Part shown: positions 43,602-51,684 of the stretch, in pieces
How positions within the stretch are numbered: position 1 is the first letter of the stretch
Layout of the letters: every line of letters starts with the position of its first letter
Source: CADEFX01 sp046154585
Lineage (GTDB): Bacteria > Pseudomonadota > Alphaproteobacteria > Rhizobiales > Hyphomicrobiaceae
Assembly (NCBI GenBank): GCA_046154585.1
Contig: JBJXDX010000090.1
Span: forward strand, 124,001-188,000
Length of the DNA: 64,000 nucleotides
Direction: 5' to 3'
Notes under the pieces: generated by a model
What the model was told of the DNA's origin: nothing
The model's database searches: none
The model's input: the letters and a program-made list of their open reading frames with translations, nothing else
Made by a program: the position numbers and the translations under genes

Positions 43602-45229
43602 GCATCGACAGCGACGCTGGCCGAAATCGATTACGCTTCGATCCGGTCACGTTGGAAATCCTCTGGACGCGCATGATCTCTGCGGTCGACGAGGCGGCAA
43701 AGGCGCTGCGGCGGACGTCGTTTTCGACGCTCGTCAACGAGTCGAACGATTTTGCCTGCGTTCTGACGGACGCAAGGGGGCAGTCTCTTGCTCAAAATAC
43801 CGAGAGTATTCCCTCGTTCATCGGCACGTTGCCGGTGACTGTGAAGCATTTCATCGCCGAGATCGGCATCGAGAACATGATGCCGGGAGACGTGCTGGTC
43901 ACCAACACGCCGTGGATCGCAACGGGACATCTGAATGATATCACCGTGGCGCGCCCGATCTTTCATGGCGGACACGTCGTGGGTTTCGCCGCCTCGACAG
44001 CGCACGCGCCCGATATCGGCGGCAAGGTCCGCTCGGTCGAGGCGCGGGAGGTCTTCGAGGAAGGCTTCCACATTCCCATCATGAAGCTGGTGCGGGCCGG
44101 CGAGCCCGATATAACGTTGCTCCGGCTGCTGCGAGCGGCCGTGCGCACGCCCGACGAGACCGAGGGCGATCTGTGGGCCCAGCTCACCGGCCTCGAGTTG
44201 ATGGAACGGCGAGTCATCGACCTCCTAAGCGAATACAGCCTTCCCGACCTCGAAGATTTCGGCGGTGAGGTGCTCGGGCGTTGCGAAGCGGCAATGCGCG
44301 CAGCCATCCGCGCGTTGCCGGACGGCGTCTATCCATATGAATTCCAGACCGACGGGATCGATGAGCCGTTCACCTACAAGACGGCCGTTAAGGTCGCTGG
44401 CGACCGCATCCTGGTCGACTATACCGGCACATCAGCGCAGGTCGATCGCGCCATCAATTGCACGATGACCTACACGTTTGCCATGACTGCCTATGCGCTC
44501 AAATGCGCCCTGCTCCCAAACCTGCCCAACAACGAGGGCATCTTCCGCTGCATCGAGGTTGCGGCCCCGGAGAGTACAATTGTCAATCCAAGATTCCCGG
44601 CGCCGGTTGGCGGACGCATGGCGACAGGCCACTACCTGCCATTGGCGATCTTTGGCGCGTTGGCGCCGGTTCTTGGTGAGCGGATGATCGCGGCCTGCGG
44701 CTCGCCGTTGTGGAGCATTATCCAGACCGGCGTGCGTGCCGGCGGCAAGACCTACGCCAATGTTCTGTTCTTCAACGGCGGCATGGGCGCAACGGACGGC
44801 GGCGACGGGCAGAGCACGTATGCATGGCCAAGCAACGTCTCCAACGTGCCCGTCGAGCTGATCGAGCGCAACAGCGCGCTGTTCATCCATCGCAAGGAAC
44901 TGAGATCCGGTAGCGGAGGCGAGGGGCGCTATCGCGGAGGCCTCGGACAGGAGATCCACGTCGAGATCCGCTCCGAAACGCCCGTCGGCATGATCTTTAT
45001 GGCCGAGCGCTGCCGCTTTCCGGCCCCTGGCTTTGGCGGCGGCGCTCAGGGGGCTTGCGGTGAGGTGCGCATTGACGGCGCGCTGGCCGACCATCGCCGC
45101 AACGTCGTCCTCAAGAACGGTCAGACGGTTACGCTGCGCACGCCGGGAGGCGGCGGCTACGGGCCGGCCATGGATCGCAAGGCTGCTGCCATCGCCGAGG
45201 ACGTGCAGGCCGGCTACGTCGAAAAGTGA
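43598..45229 (+). CDS. hyuB: Hydantoinase/oxoprolinase family protein, subunit B (HyuB)
   Basis: A 543-residue protein of the HyuB family, the usual partner of HyuA, with VTLEILWTRMISAVDEAA, NDFACVLTDARGQSLAQ, GHLNDITVARPIF, GEGRYRGGLGQEIHVE and TPGGGGYGP. It overlaps hyuA by four bases, so the subunits are translated together. The enzyme couples ATP hydrolysis to ring opening or carboxylation. Confidence 0.92.
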   Translation: MSIDSDAGRNRLRFDPVTLEILWTRMISAVDEAAKALRRTSFSTLVNESNDFACVLTDARGQSLAQNTESIPSFIGTLPVTVKHFIAEIGIENMMPGDVLVTNTPWIATGHLNDITVARPIFHGGHVVGFAASTAHAPDIGGKVRSVEAREVFEEGFHIPIMKLVRAGEPDITLLRLLRAAVRTPDETEGDLWAQLTGLELMERRVIDLLSEYSLPDLEDFGGEVLGRCEAAMRAAIRALPDGVYPYEFQTDGIDEPFTYKTAVKVAGDRILVDYTGTSAQVDRAINCTMTYTFAMTAYALKCALLPNLPNNEGIFRCIEVAAPESTIVNPRFPAPVGGRMATGHYLPLAIFGALAPVLGERMIAACGSPLWSIIQTGVRAGGKTYANVLFFNGGMGATDGGDGQSTYAWPSNVSNVPVELIERNSALFIHRKELRSGSGGEGRYRGGLGQEIHVEIRSETPVGMIFMAERCRFPAPGFGGGAQGACGEVRIDGALADHRRNVVLKNGQTVTLRTPGGGGYGPAMDRKAAAIAEDVQAGYVEK

Positions 45230-45274
45230 CGGTGGCATCAAGGCACGCGCGATGGCTGGCACTGCTGCCGACCG

Positions 45275-45643
45275 CTAACCGCTGGCCAGCGAAAGGACCA
45301 ACGCCACGAGCCACATTGCGAGGGCGACTTCGGCCGTCCACAGCGCAAACGTCAAATAGGTTTCGCGCATGATGGCCGCGGTTATGCGTTGCGCGGAGGC
45401 CTCAGGCGGACGCATGGCGTGCGGCAGATAGAGCCACAGCTCCGTTTTGCGGTGGTTTTTCGTGAGCGCCTCGCGTGCCTTGAACAGCAGAACGCCCACC
45501 ATTGCTAACGTGAGTACTCCGCCGGTCTGGAAAGCGATACGCGGCTCGAACGATAAGCCGACCATCATGCAGAAAATGGCCAGCGACCCGAAGGCGCACG
45601 CGCGCAGCACTGTCTCAAACGCAATGCGTCGTATGTCATCCAT
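45275..45643 (-). CDS. Hypothetical membrane protein
   Basis: A 122-residue protein from ATG 45643 (frame open to 45685) with membrane segments at about 13-30, 36-53 and 97-118; the middle part (ALTKNHRKTELWLYL) is positively charged. The family is not recognised. It is the first of three small membrane protein genes reading leftward next to one another. Confidence 0.5.
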   Translation of the reverse strand: MDDIRRIAFETVLRACAFGSLAIFCMMVGLSFEPRIAFQTGGVLTLAMVGVLLFKAREALTKNHRKTELWLYLPHAMRPPEASAQRITAAIMRETYLTFALWTAEVALAMWLVALVLSLASG

Positions 45644-45767
45644 GGCACCAACGCCGCTGATGCGGGGACAGCTCGGCGCGATCAACGCCGCTCCTCAGCA
45701 AACCTATAACTTCCGACGATGCGGCGCACTCACTAGTGCGTGAGCGTTATCAATAGTCTTGACGAAC

Positions 45768-46094
45768 TCATAGCCCGATCTTGAGGAAATTGCCGATGGC
45801 GGGAATGGTCAGAATCGCGGTCCCTGCAAGCCAAATCCACAATGAGGTTTCGGCTGAATCGTCCTTGATACCCATGAACCGCTCGTAAAGGGCCGCCGGG
45901 ATGCCCCCGAGGATGATGGTGGCGGTCGCGACCATCAAGGAGGAAAACATCAGCGTCAGGGGTACGCTGCCGAACAGCAAAGCCGGCGAAATGATCTGAA
46001 CATGGATCAGCGCAAACAGAAGCCAAAGCTGATTGAACAGGCCGTTGATCATCCCGAAGAAGGCAATGCCGACATAATAGACGTTGCGATCCAT
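45768..46094 (-). CDS. Hypothetical membrane protein
   Basis: A 108-residue protein from ATG 46094 with three hydrophobic segments (VGIAFFGMINGLFNQLWLLFALI, LTLMFSSLMVATATIILGGI, LWIWLAGTAILTIPAIGN). It follows the YggT-like gene by eight bases, so the two are one transcript. The open frame to 46466 on this strand crosses the YggT-like gene and a repeat and is not used. Confidence 0.6.
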   Translation of the reverse strand: MDRNVYYVGIAFFGMINGLFNQLWLLFALIHVQIISPALLFGSVPLTLMFSSLMVATATIILGGIPAALYERFMGIKDDSAETSLWIWLAGTAILTIPAIGNFLKIGL

Positions 46095-46102
46095 GGTGCG
46101 GC

Positions 46103-46411
46103 TCAGCTGATGCGGGGCACGGCGCCCAATGCCAGGAACACGTTCAGGAGCAGTACGCGCAGCCAGAACATCCACACCGCTCCGAACAGCCAAACGATCA
46201 CCGGCGCTGCCGCCTTGGGGGTCACGAACGCGACGACGGCAACGACCGGGTCGGTGATGCGGCAGAAGAAACGCCAGATGTAGTTCTGCGAATCGTGATT
46301 CAGGAACAAGCCGAGCAGGGCACGACCCAGCAATGTGTACATCAGCGCGGCCAGAACGAAATTCGGCAGGTGATAGTACCAGTAGGGCAGAAGCGTAAAG
46401 GTCTGGTCCAA
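46103..46411 (-). CDS. YggT-like small membrane protein
   Basis: A 102-residue protein with a hydrophobic N-terminal segment (NFVLAALMYTLLGRALLGLFL), then CRITDPVVAVVAFVTPKAAAP and a second segment (VIVWLFGAVWMFWLRVLLL). The 'R.TDP.....P' spacing resembles YggT proteins, though they are usually shorter. It starts 15 bases downstream of a double-hairpin repeat. Confidence 0.5.
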   Translation of the reverse strand: MDQTFTLLPYWYYHLPNFVLAALMYTLLGRALLGLFLNHDSQNYIWRFFCRITDPVVAVVAFVTPKAAAPVIVWLFGAVWMFWLRVLLLNVFLALGAVPRIS

Positions 46412-46426
46412 GCAGGCGCTCGCTGG

Positions 46427-46594
46427 CTAGTGCGATGATCGAGAAATTCGCCGGCATTTGCCGCACATCTTGGAGCGAACTTCTCGTTCTGGATCACACT
46501 AGCAAAATTATGAATCTAGTGTCCCTTTTGATTCCGAAGTTCGCGCCCGGACCTAGCATCGAGATCAGGCGAACTTCGGAATCGGGACACCTAG
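46427..46594. repeat. Double-hairpin repeat family 1, copy A
   Basis: Two adjacent inverted repeats: 46427-46502 (CTAGTGCGATGATCGAGAA with TTCTCG...ATCACACTAG) and 46516-46594 (CTAGTGTCCC...GATTCCGAAGTTCGC with GCGAACTTCGGAATCGGGAC), joined by 13 bases. The second copy is at 52795-52962. It creates a spurious leftward frame beginning MRQMPANFSI. Confidence 0.8.
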
Positions 46595-46661
46595 ACAGGT
46601 AGGTGCTTGATCGGCGCAAGATCGCAGTCCGCCTGTCACCCGGCAAGAGCAGGTAAGAAAA

Positions 46662-46689
46662 ACGGCGGGGCCCAGCAGGGCCCCGCCGT
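46662..46689 (-). terminator. Intrinsic terminator of the symporter gene
   Basis: On the minus strand a perfect 12-bp stem (ACGGCGGGGCCC with GGGCCCCGCCGT) with a 4-base loop is followed by TTTTTCTT at 46662-46655. It lies 22 bases after the symporter stop. This is the best intrinsic terminator in the window. Confidence 0.88.
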
Positions 46690-46710
46690 CGACAACGTTG
46701 GTGGCGACGA

Positions 46711-48687
46711 TCAGGTGGTCTTTTCCTCGAGCACCGTCTTGCCGCGCGGCTTGCGGATCTCGTCGACGTACGCCTGGATCTCTGCCGAGGGTGGCTTGCC
46801 CATCAAACTGACGACGTAGATCACCAGGAAGCCGAGCGGCATCCCCAACAACCCGCAGTTAATGTTGTTGAGGCCGAACCAGCCAACCTTGTTCGCCATC
46901 GGGTGGGCCAGCGTCGGCCAGCTCTCCATGGCGTTCGGCAGCGCCATGGCCTTGGCGATGTCGACGATTGGTGCACCCGTGATCGGGTTGTACAAGGACG
47001 TCATGCCGAAATATTTGACACCCACGCCCGGGAAGTAGCGGGTGGTCACCAGGTAGAACAGACAGAGCCCGAAGCCGGCGATGATGCCGCAGATGGCACC
47101 TGTCGATGTCGCGCGCTTCCACCAGATGCCCATGACCAGCGCTGGGAAGTTGCCGGCCATCGCCAACGAAAACGCCCACCCGACCATGGCCAAGATGTCC
47201 GACGGTTTGGTCGCGGCCGTCGCAGCCGCCGCCACGGCGACAAAAAACAAGAGAACCCGCGCAACCGTCAGCCGGCGAATGGCTGGGGCGTTCGGGTCGA
47301 GCATCTTGTAGTAGATGTCGTGGCTGAGCGCGTTAGCGATGGCGAGCAGGAGCCCGTCGGCGGTCGAGAGCGCGGCGGCAAGACCGCCGGCCGCCACCAG
47401 ACCCGAGATCACGTACGGAAGGCCCGCAATCTCCGGTGTGGAGAGCACGATCACGTCCGTATTGATCACGAAGTCCTGCAGCCTTACGACACCGGGGTGA
47501 CCGGCGATCGCTTTGCAAGCTGCAACGACGTCGGCGAGAGTGGCGGCGTTCTTGCCGCAGATCTGGATCAGGCCGAGTTCGCCCCAGGTGAACAACCAAG
47601 GACGGAGCTGCTCGATATCCCTACCGATAATGTTGGTGTAGACCTCCAGCTTCGAAAACGCCGCATAGGCCGGCGCCGAAAAGTACAGCAGGAAGATGAA
47701 GAGCAGCGACCATGCCACAGACTGACGCGCTTCACGCACGCTCGGCGTGGTGAAGTAACGCATCAGGATGTGCGGCAGTGACGCGGTGCCCACCATCATG
47801 CAGAGGATGATGCCGAAGAAGTTCAGCGGGCTGTAGTTGATGAAGGGCTCGATATGCGGCTTCAGACCAGCTGCCGTGGCAAGACCGGTCTTCAGCATCT
47901 CCTGCTCACGCGCCGTGATGTCCTGGATCGCCAGCCCGTAGGTGAGTTCCGGGATCGGAATCCCATACTTCTTGGTGGACAGGATGATGATGGGCGTAAG
48001 GTAGGCGACGATCAGCACAATGTATTGCGCGATCTGCGTCCAGGTCACCGCCCGCATGCCGCCGAGCATGGCGCAGAGCAGAATGCCGACTAGGCCCGCG
48101 AATACCGCGATCTCGAATTGCATGCCGAGGAAGCGCGAGGCTATGAGCCCCGTGCCGTAGATCTGCGCGGTCACATAAGTGAAGGAGCAGCACACCAGCA
48201 CGATGACGGCGAGGAAGCGCGTAAAGTTGCCGCCGAATCGGAATGCCATGAAGTCGGGCACAGTGTAGGCGCCGAACTTGCGCAGATACGGTCCGACCAG
48301 GATCGACACCAGCACGAAGCCGCCGGTCCAGCCGAGCACCCAGGCTATGCCGTCATAGCCGAATAGGAACAGCGTACCGGCCATGCCGACGAACGAGGCT
48401 GCGGACATCCAGTCGGCGCCCGTCGCCATGCCATTGTAGAAGGCTGGCACACGCCGGCCGGCGACATAATACTCGGAAACTTCCGCCGTGCGTGTCGCTA
48501 CGCCGATGATGGCATAGACCGCCAGCGTGAAGAACACGAACAGATAACCGAGGATCTTGTTCGGCACACCGACCTGCTCGAGAACCGCGATCAGGATGAT
48601 GAAGGCGAGGAAGCCCCCAGTATAAAGGCCGTAAAGGCGTCCGAGATTTCTCATAAAATCCGAACGTTCGGCCGCTTGAATAGCCAT
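46711..48687 (-). CDS. Sodium:solute symporter family protein (with DUF4212 partner)
   Basis: A 658-residue permease of the SSS family with about 13 membrane segments. RRVPAFYNGMATGADWMSAASF and GGFVLVSILVGPYLRKFG are typical of the VC_2705-type subgroup, thought to import short monocarboxylates such as acetate or lactate. ATG 48687 has GGGAGAG before it. It is downstream of the DUF4212 gene with a short gap, the standard pairing. Confidence 0.9.
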   Translation of the reverse strand: MAIQAAERSDFMRNLGRLYGLYTGGFLAFIILIAVLEQVGVPNKILGYLFVFFTLAVYAIIGVATRTAEVSEYYVAGRRVPAFYNGMATGADWMSAASFVGMAGTLFLFGYDGIAWVLGWTGGFVLVSILVGPYLRKFGAYTVPDFMAFRFGGNFTRFLAVIVLVCCSFTYVTAQIYGTGLIASRFLGMQFEIAVFAGLVGILLCAMLGGMRAVTWTQIAQYIVLIVAYLTPIIILSTKKYGIPIPELTYGLAIQDITAREQEMLKTGLATAAGLKPHIEPFINYSPLNFFGIILCMMVGTASLPHILMRYFTTPSVREARQSVAWSLLFIFLLYFSAPAYAAFSKLEVYTNIIGRDIEQLRPWLFTWGELGLIQICGKNAATLADVVAACKAIAGHPGVVRLQDFVINTDVIVLSTPEIAGLPYVISGLVAAGGLAAALSTADGLLLAIANALSHDIYYKMLDPNAPAIRRLTVARVLLFFVAVAAAATAATKPSDILAMVGWAFSLAMAGNFPALVMGIWWKRATSTGAICGIIAGFGLCLFYLVTTRYFPGVGVKYFGMTSLYNPITGAPIVDIAKAMALPNAMESWPTLAHPMANKVGWFGLNNINCGLLGMPLGFLVIYVVSLMGKPPSAEIQAYVDEIRKPRGKTVLEEKTT

Positions 48688-48701
48688 GATTTTCTCTCCC
48701 C

Positions 48702-48980
48702 TCAATCGTCTTCGGCGACGCCGTGCTGACGGTCGATCCTATCTTGCTGCCATGCGAACACGAACAACATGACGACGAACACGATCAGCGAGCCCTGCGC
48801 AGCCATGTAGAAGCCGAGCGGGAATCCAAGAAATGGGACGGTAATGGTGTTGAGCGGTTTGACGAACATGTGGATGATGAAGCCGAAGAAGAACCACACA
48901 GCCAGATGCGCGAACATCAAGTTGCGTGTCCTTGCCCAGTGAACTTCATCACTGGCTTTTTCATCGCTGGTTCTGTTCAT
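48702..48980 (-). CDS. DUF4212 domain protein, symporter small subunit
   Basis: A 92-residue protein with two membrane segments (MFAHLAVWFFFGFIIHMFV and LGFYMAAQGSLIVFVVMLFVFAWQQ), typical of the small partner of the VC_2705-type symporters. ATG 48980 is preceded by GGGAGGTGGAAAATAC; the frame upstream is not conserved in character. It ends 15 bases before the symporter start. Confidence 0.88.
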   Translation of the reverse strand: MNRTSDEKASDEVHWARTRNLMFAHLAVWFFFGFIIHMFVKPLNTITVPFLGFPLGFYMAAQGSLIVFVVMLFVFAWQQDRIDRQHGVAEDD

Positions 48981-49213
48981 GTATTTTCCACCTCCCCTGC
49001 AATGCGCGGCGCACTGACCATCAGAGGGAGGGGGACCGATCATGAATCGGCTATTCCTCCCTTTGCGTTTCTCCATTCCGGTCTTGACGCCGGTCCCGAG
49101 CCGATAATAGCTACGGAGAAACAAAGGCTAGCACCGACCGATAAAGGCACTTGCTTAGACTTTGGTCGAATTCCGGCCGCCATGCACATCTTCAAAACAG
49201 GGAGGGCGAGCGT

Positions 49214-49840
49214 GTGGGACTGTACGATTTGATCTTCCGCCGCAGTCCACCCATCCGCGATGTAGCTGCACTCGCCGATTTCATCGACGAGCAGTCGGCC
49301 TTCCTGGTGCAGAAAGGAATCTACGAATTCTCGCGGGCTCGTGCCGGACACTACGCAAAGGTGCTTTTCTCCGAGCGGACCTTTTTGGATGCCGCCGAGC
49401 AATCACGCTGGCGGGCCTATCCGCTCGGGCTGGCGATGGTCGCAGAAATGGTCGAAGGCGTGTTGCGCCCTCGATCTGAGGAGGAGCGGCGCGCGACATC
49501 GAACGCACTCGCGGCCGTCGTTCTTTCGGTTTTCGATCGTTATCCCGCTCCCACGGCATTTGATGAGGAAGCGTGGCCTAGTGCGCGCACCGATCTCGCT
49601 CAACGTCTCGCCCTTCTCGGGTCGTATCCGCGCAAGCACGTGATGGACATTCCAGAACCTTTCGCCCCGAAATATTTCGAGCTGATGCCAATTCACAAGA
49701 AACTGCGGGAAAGCGATTTTCCCACCATGAAGAATTATCTGAAGGTAGTCCTCATCAACATGCACGACGATCTGACGCGACGCATGGATGCCGAAGCGAT
49801 GGCCACCATACTGCGCAGTTGGCGCGGCATCGAAACGTGA
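49214..49840 (+). CDS. Hypothetical protein at the right edge of the island
   Basis: A 208-residue mostly helical cytoplasmic protein starting at GTG 49214 with GGAGGG upstream. Conserved-looking stretches are FIDEQSAFLVQKGIYEFSRARAGHYAKVLFSE (read in parts) and FPTMKNYLKVVLINMHDDL. It has no signal peptide or membrane segment. It is divergent from the DUF4212 gene and ends ten bases before the putative attR. I do not recognise the family. Confidence 0.6.
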   Translation: MGLYDLIFRRSPPIRDVAALADFIDEQSAFLVQKGIYEFSRARAGHYAKVLFSERTFLDAAEQSRWRAYPLGLAMVAEMVEGVLRPRSEEERRATSNALAAVVLSVFDRYPAPTAFDEEAWPSARTDLAQRLALLGSYPRKHVMDIPEPFAPKYFELMPIHKKLRESDFPTMKNYLKVVLINMHDDLTRRMDAEAMATILRSWRGIET

Positions 49841-49849
49841 GCGCCTCTC

Positions 49850-49866
49850 CCTGCCGGGATCGCCAG
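49850..49866 (+). repeat. Putative attR (17-bp copy of the tRNA-Arg 3' end)
   Basis: CCTGCCGGGATCGCCAG is identical to 32580-32596. No other part of a tRNA surrounds it, as expected for the distal end of an integrated element. Confidence 0.7.
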
Positions 49867-49895
49867 TGCAGCCGGCGTCAATAGAAAAATATAGT

Positions 49896-51659
49896 TCATC
49901 CGCCGGCTCTGAGCCGCGTCGCACCGCCGGCTCCGGGAATCAGGTTGGCGAGGCCGACGACAAGGGTGGTGATCGCCAGCATCACCAGACCGAGCACCGC
50001 GATGGCGCCGTGGTCGCCGCTCTCCTTCAGGTCGAAGATCAGGACCGAGAGCACCTTGGTGTCGGACGTGAACAGGATCACCGCCGCCGACAACTCGCGG
50101 ACGACCGCGACAAATATGAAGCACCAGGTCGCGACGACACCGGAGAGCAACAACGGCGCCGTGATCTCGCGCAGCGCGCGAACCCGGGTGGCGCCGAGGA
50201 TGCGGCTCGCCTCCTCGAGTTCGGGGTGGACCGCCTGAATCGCAGAGCCGAGTTGCTGATAGGAGGCCGGCAGCTCGATCGTCAGGTAGGCGATCAGGAG
50301 GATCCAGAGCGTGCCGTAGAGGATCATCGGCGGAACGTCGATACCGGCGATGCTGAGCCAGGGCCGCGTGTAGGCGAGGAAGAGCCCGACGCCGAGCACG
50401 ATGCCGGGGATGGCGATCGGCGCGGTGGCAAGGAAGCCCAGCACGCGGTGGCCCCGCACGGCCTGCCTCGCGACCAGATAAGCGATGACGAGTGCCAACA
50501 GCGTTCCGAGCGTCCCCGCGAGCGTTGCGAGCAGAAACGTGTTCCGCATCACGCCCCAGGTCTGCGACAGCTCGAAGAACGTGAAGTGCACGTTGTGCAT
50601 CGATAGGTTCGACCACGTGATCAGCTGCGAAGGCACCTTCGAGAACGCGGCATTGAACAGTGCGCCGTAGGGCAGGAACACGGGCAGCATCAGCAGACCG
50701 AGGCAGAGCGCGAGTGCCAGCCAGCGCAATGGCCCGAGCGGGACGGGACGCGGCGCCCCGTACTTGCTACCGAGAACGGCGTAGTTGCGCCGACCGAGGA
50801 TCGCCGATTGGGCGCGCAGCAGCACGACGGTCAAGACCAGCAGGGGCAATGCGGCGGCGGCGGCAAGCTCCGGCTTCGGCGGGAACTGGAATAGGCTCCA
50901 GATCTTCGTGGTCATGGTGTGGAAACCCGCCGGGATAGCCAGGATCGCCGGCGAGCCGAACAGGTTCATGGCCTGCAGGAAAGCGATGAGGGCGCCGGCC
51001 AGGATCGCCGGCAGAGCCATCGGGATGGTGATGCGCCGCGCAGTCTGCCACGACCGCGCGCCGAGCATGGACGAGGCGTCTTCGAGCTCGCCGGGGATGC
51101 GGTCGAGGGCGTTGGTGACCAGAACGAAGACGTAGGGGAAGGTGTAACAACTGATGACGAAGATCACGCCGCCGAGCGAGTAGATGTTGAACAGGTATTC
51201 GTCGGAGGGTGCTCCGGCAATGGCGCGCCACGCCTGGTTGAGGAGACCGCTGTTGGGAGCAGCGAGCAGCTCCCAGGCGATGGCACCCAGAAACGGCGGC
51301 GTCACGAATGAGGCGGTGACCAGCGTGCGCACGAGCCGGCGGCCCGGCATGTCGGAGCGCGCGACGAGCCAGCCCATTGGCGCCGCCATGAGGCAGCAGA
51401 TGACGCCGACCGAGACGGCGATGACGAGGGTGGTGAGGAGCGGCTCCTGGAACGCGGGATCGCCGAAGACGGTCGCGAAGTTCGCGATCGTCGCGATGCC
51501 GTCCTTGGTCGAGAACGCGAAGATGGCAATCCATGCGATCGGCAGCACAACGAGAACCACGAGCAGCGTCGCGAACAGCGCCAACACCGGCCCCGACAGG
51601 TCGAAGCGCAGCCGGCCTGGCTCGGATTGGGCTACGACAGCCGGGGCCAGCGGCGTCAT
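49896..51659 (-). CDS. ABC transporter permease, double-length (iron/thiamine type)
   Basis: A 587-residue fused permease with about twelve segments and two EAA loops (DASSMLGARSWQTARRITIPMALPAIL and EASRILGATRVRALREITAPLLLSG). The double-length form is that of SfuB/FbpB/ThiP-type importers. ATG 51659 is used; an upstream start at 51752 would add a non-hydrophobic, arginine-rich lead. It follows the binding protein gene by 25 bases. Confidence 0.9.
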   Translation of the reverse strand: MTPLAPAVVAQSEPGRLRFDLSGPVLALFATLLVVLVVLPIAWIAIFAFSTKDGIATIANFATVFGDPAFQEPLLTTLVIAVSVGVICCLMAAPMGWLVARSDMPGRRLVRTLVTASFVTPPFLGAIAWELLAAPNSGLLNQAWRAIAGAPSDEYLFNIYSLGGVIFVISCYTFPYVFVLVTNALDRIPGELEDASSMLGARSWQTARRITIPMALPAILAGALIAFLQAMNLFGSPAILAIPAGFHTMTTKIWSLFQFPPKPELAAAAALPLLVLTVVLLRAQSAILGRRNYAVLGSKYGAPRPVPLGPLRWLALALCLGLLMLPVFLPYGALFNAAFSKVPSQLITWSNLSMHNVHFTFFELSQTWGVMRNTFLLATLAGTLGTLLALVIAYLVARQAVRGHRVLGFLATAPIAIPGIVLGVGLFLAYTRPWLSIAGIDVPPMILYGTLWILLIAYLTIELPASYQQLGSAIQAVHPELEEASRILGATRVRALREITAPLLLSGVVATWCFIFVAVVRELSAAVILFTSDTKVLSVLIFDLKESGDHGAIAVLGLVMLAITTLVVGLANLIPGAGGATRLRAGG

Positions 51660-51684
51660 GGGCGAATGACAACCATTGGGCTCC

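Larger units (their letters stand above)
32580..49866. mobile_element. Putative genomic island integrated at tRNA-Arg(TCT)
   Basis: Direct repeats CCTGCCGGGATCGCCAG at 32580-32596 (tRNA 3' end) and 49850-49866 bound 17.3 kb. Inside are a transposase scrap, AT-richer orphan genes, gene fossils and a catabolic and transport cargo, all compatible with horizontal transfer. No integrase remains between the repeats, so the island is probably immobile. The boundaries rest on the repeat; comparison with a relative lacking the insert would settle it. Confidence 0.65.

Noticed and set aside
45725..45750. Short palindrome CACTCACTAGTGCGTGAG between two small membrane genes
   Set aside because: It contains CTAGTG like repeat family 1 but has none of the longer stems; it is too short to claim as another copy.
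46095..46466. Upstream extension of the frame ending at 45768 (start MRQMPANFSI)
   Set aside because: The start lies inside the double-hairpin repeat and the frame crosses the YggT-like gene. A twin frame with a near-identical start occurs in repeat copy B (52834), showing it is repeat-derived.
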